From contig NZ_MLFR01000045.1 in the NCBI RefSeq assembly GCF_002095475.1, forward strand, positions 1-36,618: a stretch of DNA of 36,618 nt, in the 5' to 3' direction. The DNA is from Pantoea rwandensis (GTDB lineage: Bacteria; Pseudomonadota; Gammaproteobacteria; Enterobacterales; Enterobacteriaceae). The notes under the pieces were generated by a model that saw nothing but the letters and a program-made list of their open reading frames with translations, did no database searches and was not told where the DNA came from. Shown piece by piece: positions 14,695 through 22,434 of this stretch. A program made the position numbers and the translations under genes. Each line of letters begins with the position of its first letter. Position 1 is the first letter of the stretch.

Positions 14695-16935
14695 ATGGAT
14701 CGTGTCGTCGTTGCACATTCACCACTGAGTGAGTCATTACTATTCAAAAGCATGGTGGGTCATGAAGCCCTTTCGTGCATCTATCACTATGATATTGAAT
14801 TTATTTGCAAAGATAACAGCCTTTCTCTACCTGATTTGCTGGGAAAACCTCTTACTCTTGAGTTAAACCCTCGCCCAGGTGTGACCCGCTACTTAAGCGG
14901 AATTATCACTCGCATGGCTTTTCTGGGGCATGAAAAACACCGAGAAGAATATTATACCTTTCGTGCGGAGGTCAGACCTGAATTATGGTACCTGACACAG
15001 AATTGCGGATTCCGTATTTGGCAAAAGCAAACTGTGAAGCAGATCATCGAAACGGTCTTGAATGAAGCTGGCATTATCTTTGAAAATAAACTGACGGGTG
15101 CCTATCGAGAATGGGAATTCTGCGTGCAGTATCAGGAAAGCACCTATGCATTCATACAGCGCTTAATGGAACACGAGGGCATCTATTTTTATTTCGAACA
15201 TGCGTTGGATAAACAGACACTGATTCTGGCCGATGATCCTGCTATTCACACGCCATATCCTGGTTATGATTGCATTGAATATCATCAAGCCGCAGCGGGC
15301 GGATATGTGAATGATGAAAGTATCAATATCTGGCAAGCCACAGCCGCTATTTCTCCCAGTCTTTATCAGCACGATGATTACAATTATCTGGAAAGCAACG
15401 CTGATCTTTCCGCAAATGGCCAAATCGGTCAGTCACACGCAGAAAAGGTCGCGACCCAGCGTGAATGGCCGGGGCAATATCCCCAACAGGGAGATGGGCA
15501 AAATTACGTCAACGTACGCCAACAGGAGTTGGCCGCTCGCCAGTTGGAATCTGACGGGGTCGGAGATGCCTTTGGATTAGCGCCAGGTTATACCTTCGCG
15601 TTAACCAAAGCCCCCAGGGCGAGTGATGAAGGCCAATCCTTTTTGGTCACCGCCGTCGACTATCAGCTGGTTGAAAACAGTTACGCCAGTAACGATGAAG
15701 ATTTTACCCGCCACTGCTTTCAGTTTCGCGTGGTGCCTGCCACGGTGAACTGGCGCCCTGCCCGCAACACACCTTGGCCGCGAACCAGCGGACCTCAAAC
15801 CGCCGTGGTGGTCAACGCACCCGACGCCACTAAAGGCGATAACAGCACCGTAGCTACTGATGATTACGGGCGCGTGCGGGTCAAATTTCTCTGGTACAAA
15901 GCCGAGAATGAACAGGACCTCTACTCTTGCTGGCTGCGCGTATCCAGCGGCTGGGCAGGCAGCCAACAAGGCCATCATCAGGTGCCTCGCGTGGGTGAAG
16001 AAGTGGTGGTGGATTTCATCAACGGCGATCCCCACATGCCAGTCATTACCGGGCGCGTGTACAACAATCTGCTGACACAACCCGCCGCAGAGAGCCTGCT
16101 GACCATCGGGAGTGAAGGCGATGTCGCTGACAGCGACACCATTACCGCTGAAGCAGCCGACTCTTGGTCGTGGTCTAAAAGTGGCTTCTGGTCGCGTTCC
16201 GTAGGAAACAGCGATGCCAGTAACGGTAATTTCATCTCCTTTGAGGATCTCTCCGGTGATGAATCGTTGGACATTCACGCGCAAAAGGATCTCAACCTCT
16301 CGGCCAATAACGCCATTAAAATCTACGCCGCCAAAGAGGGCGACGGTGCGTTGAAGATCTGGGCGCCAGGCAAAGTCACCATTCACAGTAACGACACCGT
16401 CTCCACCAGTGCGCCCACCACCTATCACACCTCGCGCGGCAGCTATTACACCGTGACCGGTGCGAATTTCACCACCACCGGTATTGGCCTGTCGATCAAC
16501 GGCGTCAATGGCACTGTCAATGCGGTGAGTAACGTGGCCGCCACCACAACCGACTTTGCGGTGAAAGGCTTGAGCATGGATTACACCTACATCAAGCGCA
16601 GTAAAACTCAGGTGGAATACAAAGCCGATCTGCAACGCTTCGAGCAAGTCCCCTTTTACACCCTACGCACCAACATGATGTCAATCATGAGTGGCGCGGT
16701 CAGTGACGGTCTGGGAAATACCTTGCAAGAGAAGATTAAAAAACTCACTGACGAGCGTGATGCGAGAAAAACCATCAAGCAGGAAGCCGACGACAAGAAA
16801 AAAACCGATTGGGAAAAACAGCGCGAAGAGAAGGTCACGCAGAAAAACAACCCGCCTACCCGTGAGCAGGCGGAGCGCGATAACCCGGCAGATGACAGCG
16901 ATGGTGACAGCGTCTACTTTGATGCGGAAGGGTGA
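14695..16935 (+). CDS. vgrG: T6SS spike protein VgrG (TssI) with charged C-terminal tail
   Basis: VgrG trimers cap the Hcp tube and are fired with it. The N-terminal gp27-like part begins HSPLSESLLFKSMVGHEALS and includes YIYFYFEHALDKQTLIL-like phage-baseplate segments (observed GIYFYFEHALDKQTLILAD). The gp5 OB-fold signature PRVGEEVVVDFINGDPHMPV lies near residues 429-448. A DUF2345-like beta region starts near residue 520 (DESLDIHAQKDLNLSANN). The last 65 or so residues are highly charged, predicted coiled coil then acidic (KLTDERDARKTIKQEADDKK; ending YFDAEG), not a toxin I recognise. ATG 14695 follows AAGGG. The next gene starts six bases after the stop, so VgrG is co-transcribed with the DUF2169 adaptor, the usual arrangement for loading a PAAR-like tip. 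Confidence 0.95.
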   Translation: MDRVVVAHSPLSESLLFKSMVGHEALSCIYHYDIEFICKDNSLSLPDLLGKPLTLELNPRPGVTRYLSGIITRMAFLGHEKHREEYYTFRAEVRPELWYLTQNCGFRIWQKQTVKQIIETVLNEAGIIFENKLTGAYREWEFCVQYQESTYAFIQRLMEHEGIYFYFEHALDKQTLILADDPAIHTPYPGYDCIEYHQAAAGGYVNDESINIWQATAAISPSLYQHDDYNYLESNADLSANGQIGQSHAEKVATQREWPGQYPQQGDGQNYVNVRQQELAARQLESDGVGDAFGLAPGYTFALTKAPRASDEGQSFLVTAVDYQLVENSYASNDEDFTRHCFQFRVVPATVNWRPARNTPWPRTSGPQTAVVVNAPDATKGDNSTVATDDYGRVRVKFLWYKAENEQDLYSCWLRVSSGWAGSQQGHHQVPRVGEEVVVDFINGDPHMPVITGRVYNNLLTQPAAESLLTIGSEGDVADSDTITAEAADSWSWSKSGFWSRSVGNSDASNGNFISFEDLSGDESLDIHAQKDLNLSANNAIKIYAAKEGDGALKIWAPGKVTIHSNDTVSTSAPTTYHTSRGSYYTVTGANFTTTGIGLSINGVNGTVNAVSNVAATTTDFAVKGLSMDYTYIKRSKTQVEYKADLQRFEQVPFYTLRTNMMSIMSGAVSDGLGNTLQEKIKKLTDERDARKTIKQEADDKKKTDWEKQREEKVTQKNNPPTREQAERDNPADDSDGDSVYFDAEG

Positions 16936-16941
16936 AGCGCG

Positions 16942-19206
16942 ATGAATATCATCAAACCCCATCAGTTAGCGCTGATCTCGCGCCCCTACCGCTGGCAGCA
17001 GCAGGATTATCTCGGCATCGCCACCGTTGCCCTGCTGGATATGACCGCCCAGCCCCAGTTACGGGATGAACAAACGCTGTGGCGGCGCGTCAGTGACGAG
17101 ATGCAGTCGCCCGATGGCGTGCTGGATTTGGCGATACCCAAACGCTGTGCCGAATTTCTTGCCAGTGGCCGAGGGTACGCACTGCCCGGTGCAAGCCAGT
17201 GCGACGTGGTGATTGAGGTCGAGCGACTGCGCAAGCAACAAAGATTAGCGCATCATCAAGCCGCACCGTTCCACGCTATCGCCTTCGACCATCCGATGCG
17301 CCGTGCCCTGATGGGGCAAAACTATGACGATCGTTGGATGCAGCACGACTACCCTGGCTTTGCCCGCGATACCGACTGGCGCGTATTCAATCAGGCACCC
17401 GCCGACCAGTGGTTTGAAGAGGCCACCACGCTGCCCCGTGCTGCCGCATGGCGTATTGAACATATGCATCCCGATCAGCTCGTGCAGCAAGGTCAGTTGC
17501 CGCTGTGGCAGGCACGCAGTTTTATTACCCGTCAACGCCAAGATTCGTTGCTGTTTGAAGAGGTGCCCATGCGCGCCACTACCCTGCACTTTCTGCCGCA
17601 CTGCAACGAATTGATGCTGGTTTGGCACGGCAGTTGCGCCATCAACGAGGATGATGCTGCCGATGTGAAGTCACTGATGGTGGCGTTGGAACGCGAGCCA
17701 GCACCGCGCACTGTCGAGCACTATCGCCATGTCCACCAGCTTCGCACCGATCATGTGGATGCCGCGCTGCACGCCCTGCGCGACGGCGATTTAGTTGATG
17801 TACCGATTCTGACCACTGGCGCGATCAACCGCGACCCGGGTCCGTGGCTGCACAACCTTGCACGTTACGCAAATCGGCACCAGCCGCAAAGCACGCTAAG
17901 CGATTTCCCCATCGAAGAGGATATCGCCGCGCAGCTGACACGACATGAAGCCGAGGGCGAGCAGCACTATCAGCAGATGATGGCGCGCCATGAACAAGAA
18001 TCGCGGCGCAGCAAGGCCGCCGATTTATCGCTGCCTGATGGCGCCGCAGCCTACCGTCAGCAACGCGACGAACTTAACGCCAATCGCCATTTGCTCGGTC
18101 CGCGTGACAGCGATATTGCCCGTAGCGAGAGCGCACTGCTTGAGAGCTACCGCCTGACCGCCGCGCAGCAGAAATCCGCGCCGCGACTGAGCCTCATAGA
18201 ATCAGAAGCTGTTCGTCAGCAACTGATGCACTGCATGGCAAACAGCAAAGATGCGCGCGGCTGGGATTTAACCGGTGCCGATCTCTCAGGCCTCGATTTG
18301 CGGGGTATCGATCTGGAAAACGCATTACTGGAGAACGCTGATCTCAGTCACTGCCAACTGGAAGGCGCGGATCTGCGCGGTGCAATCCTGGTGCGTGCCG
18401 AATGTCATCACAGCCGCTTCACACACTGTTTGTTTGAGGGTGCCAATCTGGCGCAAGCACAGTGTTGGCATGCTGACTTTAGCGACAGCAGTCTTAACGA
18501 TGTCGAACTGGGCGAGATTCAGCTCGAGCACTGCCGTTTTGATCGTGCCCTGCTGCGTCAACTCTTTGTGCAACAGGCCACAATTGCACACTGTCACTTC
18601 CCGCACGCGCTGCTCGACCGTTGTGACTGGATGGATCTACGGCTTGAGTCACTTGTTTTTACGCATGCGCAATTCAGCCAGTGCAACCTGATTCGCTGCG
18701 CGTTGCACGCCGTCACGTTTAGTCATGCTCAGGCACAAGGATTGGCGCTGGTGACTTGCCAATCACAAGATCTCTGTTTCGACGATGCCAGGCTTAAAAA
18801 GTGCATGTTTACCGCCGAGAGTCAGCTACCACACGCCCACTTTCGCCGCGCGACACTCACTGAGTGCAACCTGCGCGACATCAACTTGCAAGCGGCTTGC
18901 TTTGACGAAGCAACGCTGGAAAACAGTGATTTAAGCGGTGCCGATTGTCGACATGCCCGCTTGCGCTTGTTGCGCACCCGTTTCAGCCGCTTTGTGCGCA
19001 CAGATTTCCGCGCCGCCCAACTCAACGGAAGCTGTCTGCTGGGTGCCGACCTGCAAAAGAGTCAGCTTGAAGGTTGCGATCTCAGCGACTGCAATCTGTT
19101 TCGCGCGGATGTGTCGCAAACCGTGACGGATAGCACCACCTGCTTTGACCATGCACTCACCGACAGCATGAAAACGCTGCCGCGCCGCCGAGAACACCAG
19201 GTATAA
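16942..19206 (+). CDS. DUF2169 T6SS adaptor fused to pentapeptide repeats
   Basis: A 754-residue two-part protein. Residues 1 to about 290 match the DUF2169 family (KPHQLALISRPYRWQQQDYL, GQNYDDRWMQHDYPGFARD, THLHFLPHCNELMLVWHG-like segment). DUF2169 proteins act as cytoplasmic adaptors that help place PAAR-like effectors on VgrG. A helical linker (about 325-430) leads to a pentapeptide-repeat beta-helix, about residues 440-735, built of A(D/N)LxG-type turns (TGADLSGLDLRGIDLENALL) with many Cys and His at inward positions. The order VgrG, DUF2169, pentapeptide, DUF3540, DUF4150 supports a tip-loading role (inference). Ribosome site GAAGGG overlaps the vgrG end. The pentapeptide part could scaffold the spike or be a separate moonlighting module. 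Confidence 0.88.
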   Translation: MNIIKPHQLALISRPYRWQQQDYLGIATVALLDMTAQPQLRDEQTLWRRVSDEMQSPDGVLDLAIPKRCAEFLASGRGYALPGASQCDVVIEVERLRKQQRLAHHQAAPFHAIAFDHPMRRALMGQNYDDRWMQHDYPGFARDTDWRVFNQAPADQWFEEATTLPRAAAWRIEHMHPDQLVQQGQLPLWQARSFITRQRQDSLLFEEVPMRATTLHFLPHCNELMLVWHGSCAINEDDAADVKSLMVALEREPAPRTVEHYRHVHQLRTDHVDAALHALRDGDLVDVPILTTGAINRDPGPWLHNLARYANRHQPQSTLSDFPIEEDIAAQLTRHEAEGEQHYQQMMARHEQESRRSKAADLSLPDGAAAYRQQRDELNANRHLLGPRDSDIARSESALLESYRLTAAQQKSAPRLSLIESEAVRQQLMHCMANSKDARGWDLTGADLSGLDLRGIDLENALLENADLSHCQLEGADLRGAILVRAECHHSRFTHCLFEGANLAQAQCWHADFSDSSLNDVELGEIQLEHCRFDRALLRQLFVQQATIAHCHFPHALLDRCDWMDLRLESLVFTHAQFSQCNLIRCALHAVTFSHAQAQGLALVTCQSQDLCFDDARLKKCMFTAESQLPHAHFRRATLTECNLRDINLQAACFDEATLENSDLSGADCRHARLRLLRTRFSRFVRTDFRAAQLNGSCLLGADLQKSQLEGCDLSDCNLFRADVSQTVTDSTTCFDHALTDSMKTLPRRREHQV

Positions 19207-19209
19207 GCC

Positions 19210-20295
19210 ATGACACCACAAGAAATCGCCCATGCCATTCAACAAGGTGAAATCCTTCACGCGCTATCACTGCAGCAGCGCGGCTTTGCCGGATTGGATC
19301 TCTCCGGTGGCAATTTCATTGCCATGGATCTCACCGGTGCCGATTTTCGCGGCTGTAATCTGCATCAGACCCAATTTAGCGAGTGCCAATTAACGGGCGC
19401 GCAGTTCGAAAACGCGCAGCTGCGCGAAACCTTATTCAGCCAGTGCCAGATGGTCGCCACGCAATTCAGCGGTTGTACCCTGACGGACTGCTTGTTCAAT
19501 CAGTGCCAGTTAGCGGAAAGCGATTTCAGCGAGAGCATTCATATCAACAGTCAGTTCAATGAAGGCGACCTGAGCGACAGCAGCTTTCTGTTGGCCTCGC
19601 TGTATCAGAGCGGTTTTCTGACGCTGCCGGTCGAGCAACTGTTGCTGCGTCACGCCAGTCTGGAACAGTGCACCTTGATGAGTCTGGATTTGCGCCGTAG
19701 CGACCTGCACAGCAGCCGTTTTGCACTCTGCACCTTCTATCAGTGCGATATGCGTGGCGGGGACTATCGCCAACAGCATTTCGCTGGTAGTCAGTTCACG
19801 GTCAGCCAGCTGGATGAAGTGAGTTTTCAAGGTGCGGAATTAATGCAGTGCAACTTCAGCGAGGTCTCACTGCGTGGCGCGGACTTGCGCGGCGTGCAGG
19901 CCAGTCAAGCCCTGTTCACCCACAGCGATTTGCACGATGCACGCTGCTCTGAAGCGAATTTTAATCAAGCAGTTTTCATGCACGCCCGGTTGAATGAAGC
20001 CGATTTCAGCCATAGCCAGCTACAACGCACCGTGTTGCAACATGCCAAGGCCCCGCGCGCCAATTTTCAGCACTGCCAGTTGCATTACGCCGATTTTTCT
20101 TACGCCGAACTTGATCACGCTGACTTGCGCGATGCGCAGTGCTACCAGACCCGTTTTCACCGTGCCAGCCAACAGCAAAGCCAACTTTCCAGCCGTGACG
20201 GCATTATCGAACAGGATGACGCCCTGTTTGCCGCTGAAAAATGGCAACCGCAAACGCGTCTGACACCTCAGGAGGATCACCATGAACCACGCTGA
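19210..20295 (+). CDS. Pentapeptide repeat protein of the T6SS tip module
   Basis: A 361-residue protein made almost entirely of pentapeptide repeats from about residue 26 to 335 (GLDLSGGNFIAMDLTGADF, ECQLTGAQFENAQLRETLF), predicted to fold as a right-handed quadrilateral beta-helix. It carries thirteen Cys by hand count, often preceding the central Leu or Phe (SQCQM, SGCTL, TDCLF, NQCQL). A loop region near 125-160 interrupts the coil. It starts three bases after the DUF2169 fusion and its repeat region resembles that protein's C-terminus, suggesting duplication or domain exchange. The gene overlaps the DUF3540 gene by 14 bases. Function is unknown; context places it with the VgrG/PAAR loading genes. 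Gyrase-protection roles known for other pentapeptide proteins are not supported here. Confidence 0.87.
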   Translation: MTPQEIAHAIQQGEILHALSLQQRGFAGLDLSGGNFIAMDLTGADFRGCNLHQTQFSECQLTGAQFENAQLRETLFSQCQMVATQFSGCTLTDCLFNQCQLAESDFSESIHINSQFNEGDLSDSSFLLASLYQSGFLTLPVEQLLLRHASLEQCTLMSLDLRRSDLHSSRFALCTFYQCDMRGGDYRQQHFAGSQFTVSQLDEVSFQGAELMQCNFSEVSLRGADLRGVQASQALFTHSDLHDARCSEANFNQAVFMHARLNEADFSHSQLQRTVLQHAKAPRANFQHCQLHYADFSYAELDHADLRDAQCYQTRFHRASQQQSQLSSRDGIIEQDDALFAAEKWQPQTRLTPQEDHHEPR

Positions 20296-20890
20296 AAATA
20301 CTGTACCGCTGCCACTGGATTTGCCCTTACAAGCGGAAGGTGAGGTGTTAAACCTTGAGCCTGACGCAGCAGTACAGGTGGCCATTGATGGACGTCGTTG
20401 GTACTGCCTGCGCGCGGCCAGTTGCCTACTGACCCCCCAAATCGGTGATCGTGTGTTGCTCTGTCGCGCCGGTGAGCAACTGTGGTTACTGGCGGTATTA
20501 GTCCGCGCACAACCGCAACAAATGGCCGAATTGCACTGCGAGGGCCAGTTAACCTTCAGTGCCAGTCAGCGATTAACACTGCGCAGCCCGCAGTTTGCGT
20601 TACAAGCTGAGCACGGCGACTGTCAGATCAACCAGCTCAACTACCACGGCGATCAGGTTTCCGCATGGGTCACGTTGAGCCGCGTATTTGGCAAACGTTG
20701 CGAAAGCCTGTGGGAGAGCCTGAGCCAAATCAGCCATCACCTGTTGCGTCGCACCACGCACACCGAACAGGTACGCGCCGGACAACTCGATATTAAAACC
20801 AGCCAACTCACGCGCCTGCGCGCACCGACCACGCTGATCAGCAGCGAATCGCTGACGCGCGTCGATGGTAAACAGATTCACATGGGTTAA
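20282..20890 (+). CDS. DUF3540 protein of the T6SS tip module
   Basis: A 202-residue protein recognised as DUF3540 by its context and by its C-terminal pattern, which ends TRVDGKQIHMG. It has an N-terminal OB-like region (GRRWYCLRAASCLLTPQIGD) and a middle region of short beta repeats (LTFSASQRLTLRSPQFALQA) that looks like the beta-prism of phage spike proteins, then a helical segment near 150. DUF3540 genes regularly accompany DUF2169 and DUF4150 genes in T6SS clusters; a spike-assembly role is inferred. AGGAGG at 20271-20276 supports the ATG at 20282, inside the end of the previous gene, so translation is probably coupled. Confidence 0.82.
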   Translation: MNHAENTVPLPLDLPLQAEGEVLNLEPDAAVQVAIDGRRWYCLRAASCLLTPQIGDRVLLCRAGEQLWLLAVLVRAQPQQMAELHCEGQLTFSASQRLTLRSPQFALQAEHGDCQINQLNYHGDQVSAWVTLSRVFGKRCESLWESLSQISHHLLRRTTHTEQVRAGQLDIKTSQLTRLRAPTTLISSESLTRVDGKQIHMG

Positions 20891-20901
20891 GAGGGAAACG
20901 T

Positions 20902-21282
20902 ATGTTTGCAAATTGCCAGTGTGGCGGCACCGATCAAGCGGTGGCCGATGTGTGTAAAACCCCTGCGCCGACCACCTTTGTCAACCTGGCGCTCGGCAAC
21001 ACCGCCGTGCCGACAGCCAGCACGGTGTTGTTCACCGGGATGCCCGCCCACACGCTTTCCACCATCACACCCATGACTCAAGGGGATGAAGCAGGCGTAC
21101 TGGGCGGTGTGATCTCCGAAACCTTTATGGGCTTGTCACGCCATCTTACAGGCTGCAATTCGCTGTTAATCAATGGTATGCCCGCGACGCGCATGGGCAG
21201 TGTCACGCAGCAGAACGTGGCTAATGCGCCCGGCGTACGTATCACGCCAAGCCAGACCACGGTGGCGTTATTGGCAACCTGA
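20902..21282 (+). CDS. DUF4150 PAAR-like tip protein, no toxin domain
   Basis: A 126-residue PAAR-like protein of the DUF4150 family that sharpens the VgrG spike. Family landmarks are the start MFANCQCGGTD, DVCKTPAPTTFVNLALGN, LFTGMPAHTLSTITPMTQGD, SRHLTGCNSLLINGMPATR and the end APGVRITPSQTTVALL. Many DUF4150 proteins carry a C-terminal effector; this one stops right after the tip domain, so any cargo must come from another gene or be VgrG itself. GAGGG precedes the ATG, and the gene lies 11 bases after DUF3540. A REP-like palindrome follows it. Confidence 0.9.
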   Translation: MFANCQCGGTDQAVADVCKTPAPTTFVNLALGNTAVPTASTVLFTGMPAHTLSTITPMTQGDEAGVLGGVISETFMGLSRHLTGCNSLLINGMPATRMGSVTQQNVANAPGVRITPSQTTVALLAT

Positions 21283-21294
21283 ACGGCATCCGGG

Positions 21295-21317
21295 CGTAGC
21301 GGCGCGATTTATCGCGC
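21295..21317 (+). repeat. REP-like palindrome after the DUF4150 gene
   Basis: CGTAG head followed by arms GCGCGAT and ATCGCGC around TT. It is the third arm subtype of the family in this window and sits in the only sizeable gap (21283-21420) of the early T6SS genes, so it may mark an operon boundary or a later insertion. Confidence 0.7.
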
Positions 21318-21420
21318 ATTCTATCGCAGCATGGCAGCCGCAGGTACGAGACATTCCCTAATGCAACACAGGTACGCAGGCCTTTACAACTCAATGATTT
21401 CACACAGGACGTTGATAAAA

Positions 21421-21924
21421 ATGGAAATCAAACACAGCAAAGTCGCTTTCATCGCCGCACTTTTTGCGACGGCTATCACCGCAGGTTGCAAGGCTCCGCC
21501 ACCCACCGTCACTGCCGACACCCTGGAAACCAGCACCGTCAATGACGTGGCGTTAGTGCACATGCATATCATCCAACCGCCGCAGCAGTTCAAACCGATC
21601 AACGCCGCCTATCGCACGTTATTCCCGGTGTCGCTGATCAATCGCCCTGATTACGGCGGTATGCGTATGGGAACACTGGAATCGGGTGCCACATTGCAGG
21701 TGCTCGGTGAGGTCGAAAACAGCTGGCTTGCGGTCGCGACCCAAGACAATGGTCAGCTCAGTGGCTATATCCCGTTCCGTGCCGCCGTACCCAGCGATCG
21801 TTATAACGCGACGGTAAAAGCCCAAGCCGCCCGCCCTCGCCGCGCTCAGCAGCAGTGTATCGGCGTGGGTGAAGGTGATAAGGCTTGCCGCAAAGGCAAC
21901 TCATCCACCTGGGTTATTCAGTGA
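21421..21924 (+). CDS. SH3-like lipoprotein encoded before tssJ
   Basis: A 167-residue predicted lipoprotein: the signal sequence ends in ITAGC with Cys23, followed by Lys, which permits outer-membrane sorting. The mature part contains a bacterial SH3-like segment (YGGMRMGTLESGATLQVLGE, then ENSWLAVATQDNGQLSGYIP), a fold often used to bind peptidoglycan or proteins. Two Cys near the C-terminus (CIGVGEGDKAC) could form a disulfide. The frame is open 90 bases further upstream, but the lipobox fixes the start at 21421; AGGA lies somewhat far before it. Its stop overlaps the tssJ start (TGATG). A role in anchoring the T6SS membrane complex at the cell wall is inferred from position. Confidence 0.75.
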   Translation: MEIKHSKVAFIAALFATAITAGCKAPPPTVTADTLETSTVNDVALVHMHIIQPPQQFKPINAAYRTLFPVSLINRPDYGGMRMGTLESGATLQVLGEVENSWLAVATQDNGQLSGYIPFRAAVPSDRYNATVKAQAARPRRAQQQCIGVGEGDKACRKGNSSTWVIQ

Positions 21925-22415
21925 TGCTGGCGCGCATCGCAGTACTCATCGGGCTGCTGATGTTGCTCAGTGGCTGCATGTCGTCCTCACGTCAGGTGCC
22001 GGCAAACTGGCAACTGACGTTAAACAGCGCACCGGGCGCCAATGACGGCGCGCCGATCAAGGTACGGGTATTAGTTTTACGCTCGGATGCGAATTCTCAG
22101 TCTGCTGACTTTTACTCACTGCAGAACAATGCCTCCACGGTATTGGGCGGAGATGTGCTGGATACCCAGCAACGCTTCCTGACCACCCAGCAACCGCAGC
22201 AGGTCATTAACGGCAACCCGTCGCTAGACGCCCACTATCTCGGGGTGATTGCGGAATACGCCAACATCAACGGCAAAACCTGGCGCGTTATCGTGCCGCT
22301 TCCGTCCCCGACTGAAACCAATTTCTACAAGTTCTGGCAGTTCTCACCCGATGCGTTACATGGCCGCGTCACCGCCACGTCAGCCGGGTTGCATCTCACA
22401 GCAAACGACGATTAA
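21924..22415 (+). CDS. tssJ: T6SS outer-membrane lipoprotein TssJ
   Basis: TssJ anchors the trans-envelope complex to the outer membrane and binds the periplasmic end of TssM. The 163-residue protein has lipobox LLSGC with Cys18, then a beta-sandwich with the TssJ-type segments WQLTLNSAPGANDGAPIKVR, VRVLVLRSDANSQSADFYSL and YANINGKTWRVIVPLP. The ATG at 21924 shares its A with the preceding stop and begins the signal peptide; an in-frame ATG 39 bases upstream would spoil it. Next is tssK, as in many T6SS operons. Confidence 0.9.
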   Translation: MLARIAVLIGLLMLLSGCMSSSRQVPANWQLTLNSAPGANDGAPIKVRVLVLRSDANSQSADFYSLQNNASTVLGGDVLDTQQRFLTTQQPQQVINGNPSLDAHYLGVIAEYANINGKTWRVIVPLPSPTETNFYKFWQFSPDALHGRVTATSAGLHLTANDD

Positions 22416-22434
22416 ACGAACTCAGGAAGGCGCT

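Noticed and set aside
15601..16647. 348-codon open frame on the minus strand inside vgrG
   Set aside because: It is the antisense shadow of a strong VgrG coding region and its product has no recognisable domain.
16300..16935. Toxin domain at the C-terminus of VgrG
   Set aside because: Only a beta region and a charged coiled-coil tail are visible; no catalytic motif and no obvious immunity gene follows.
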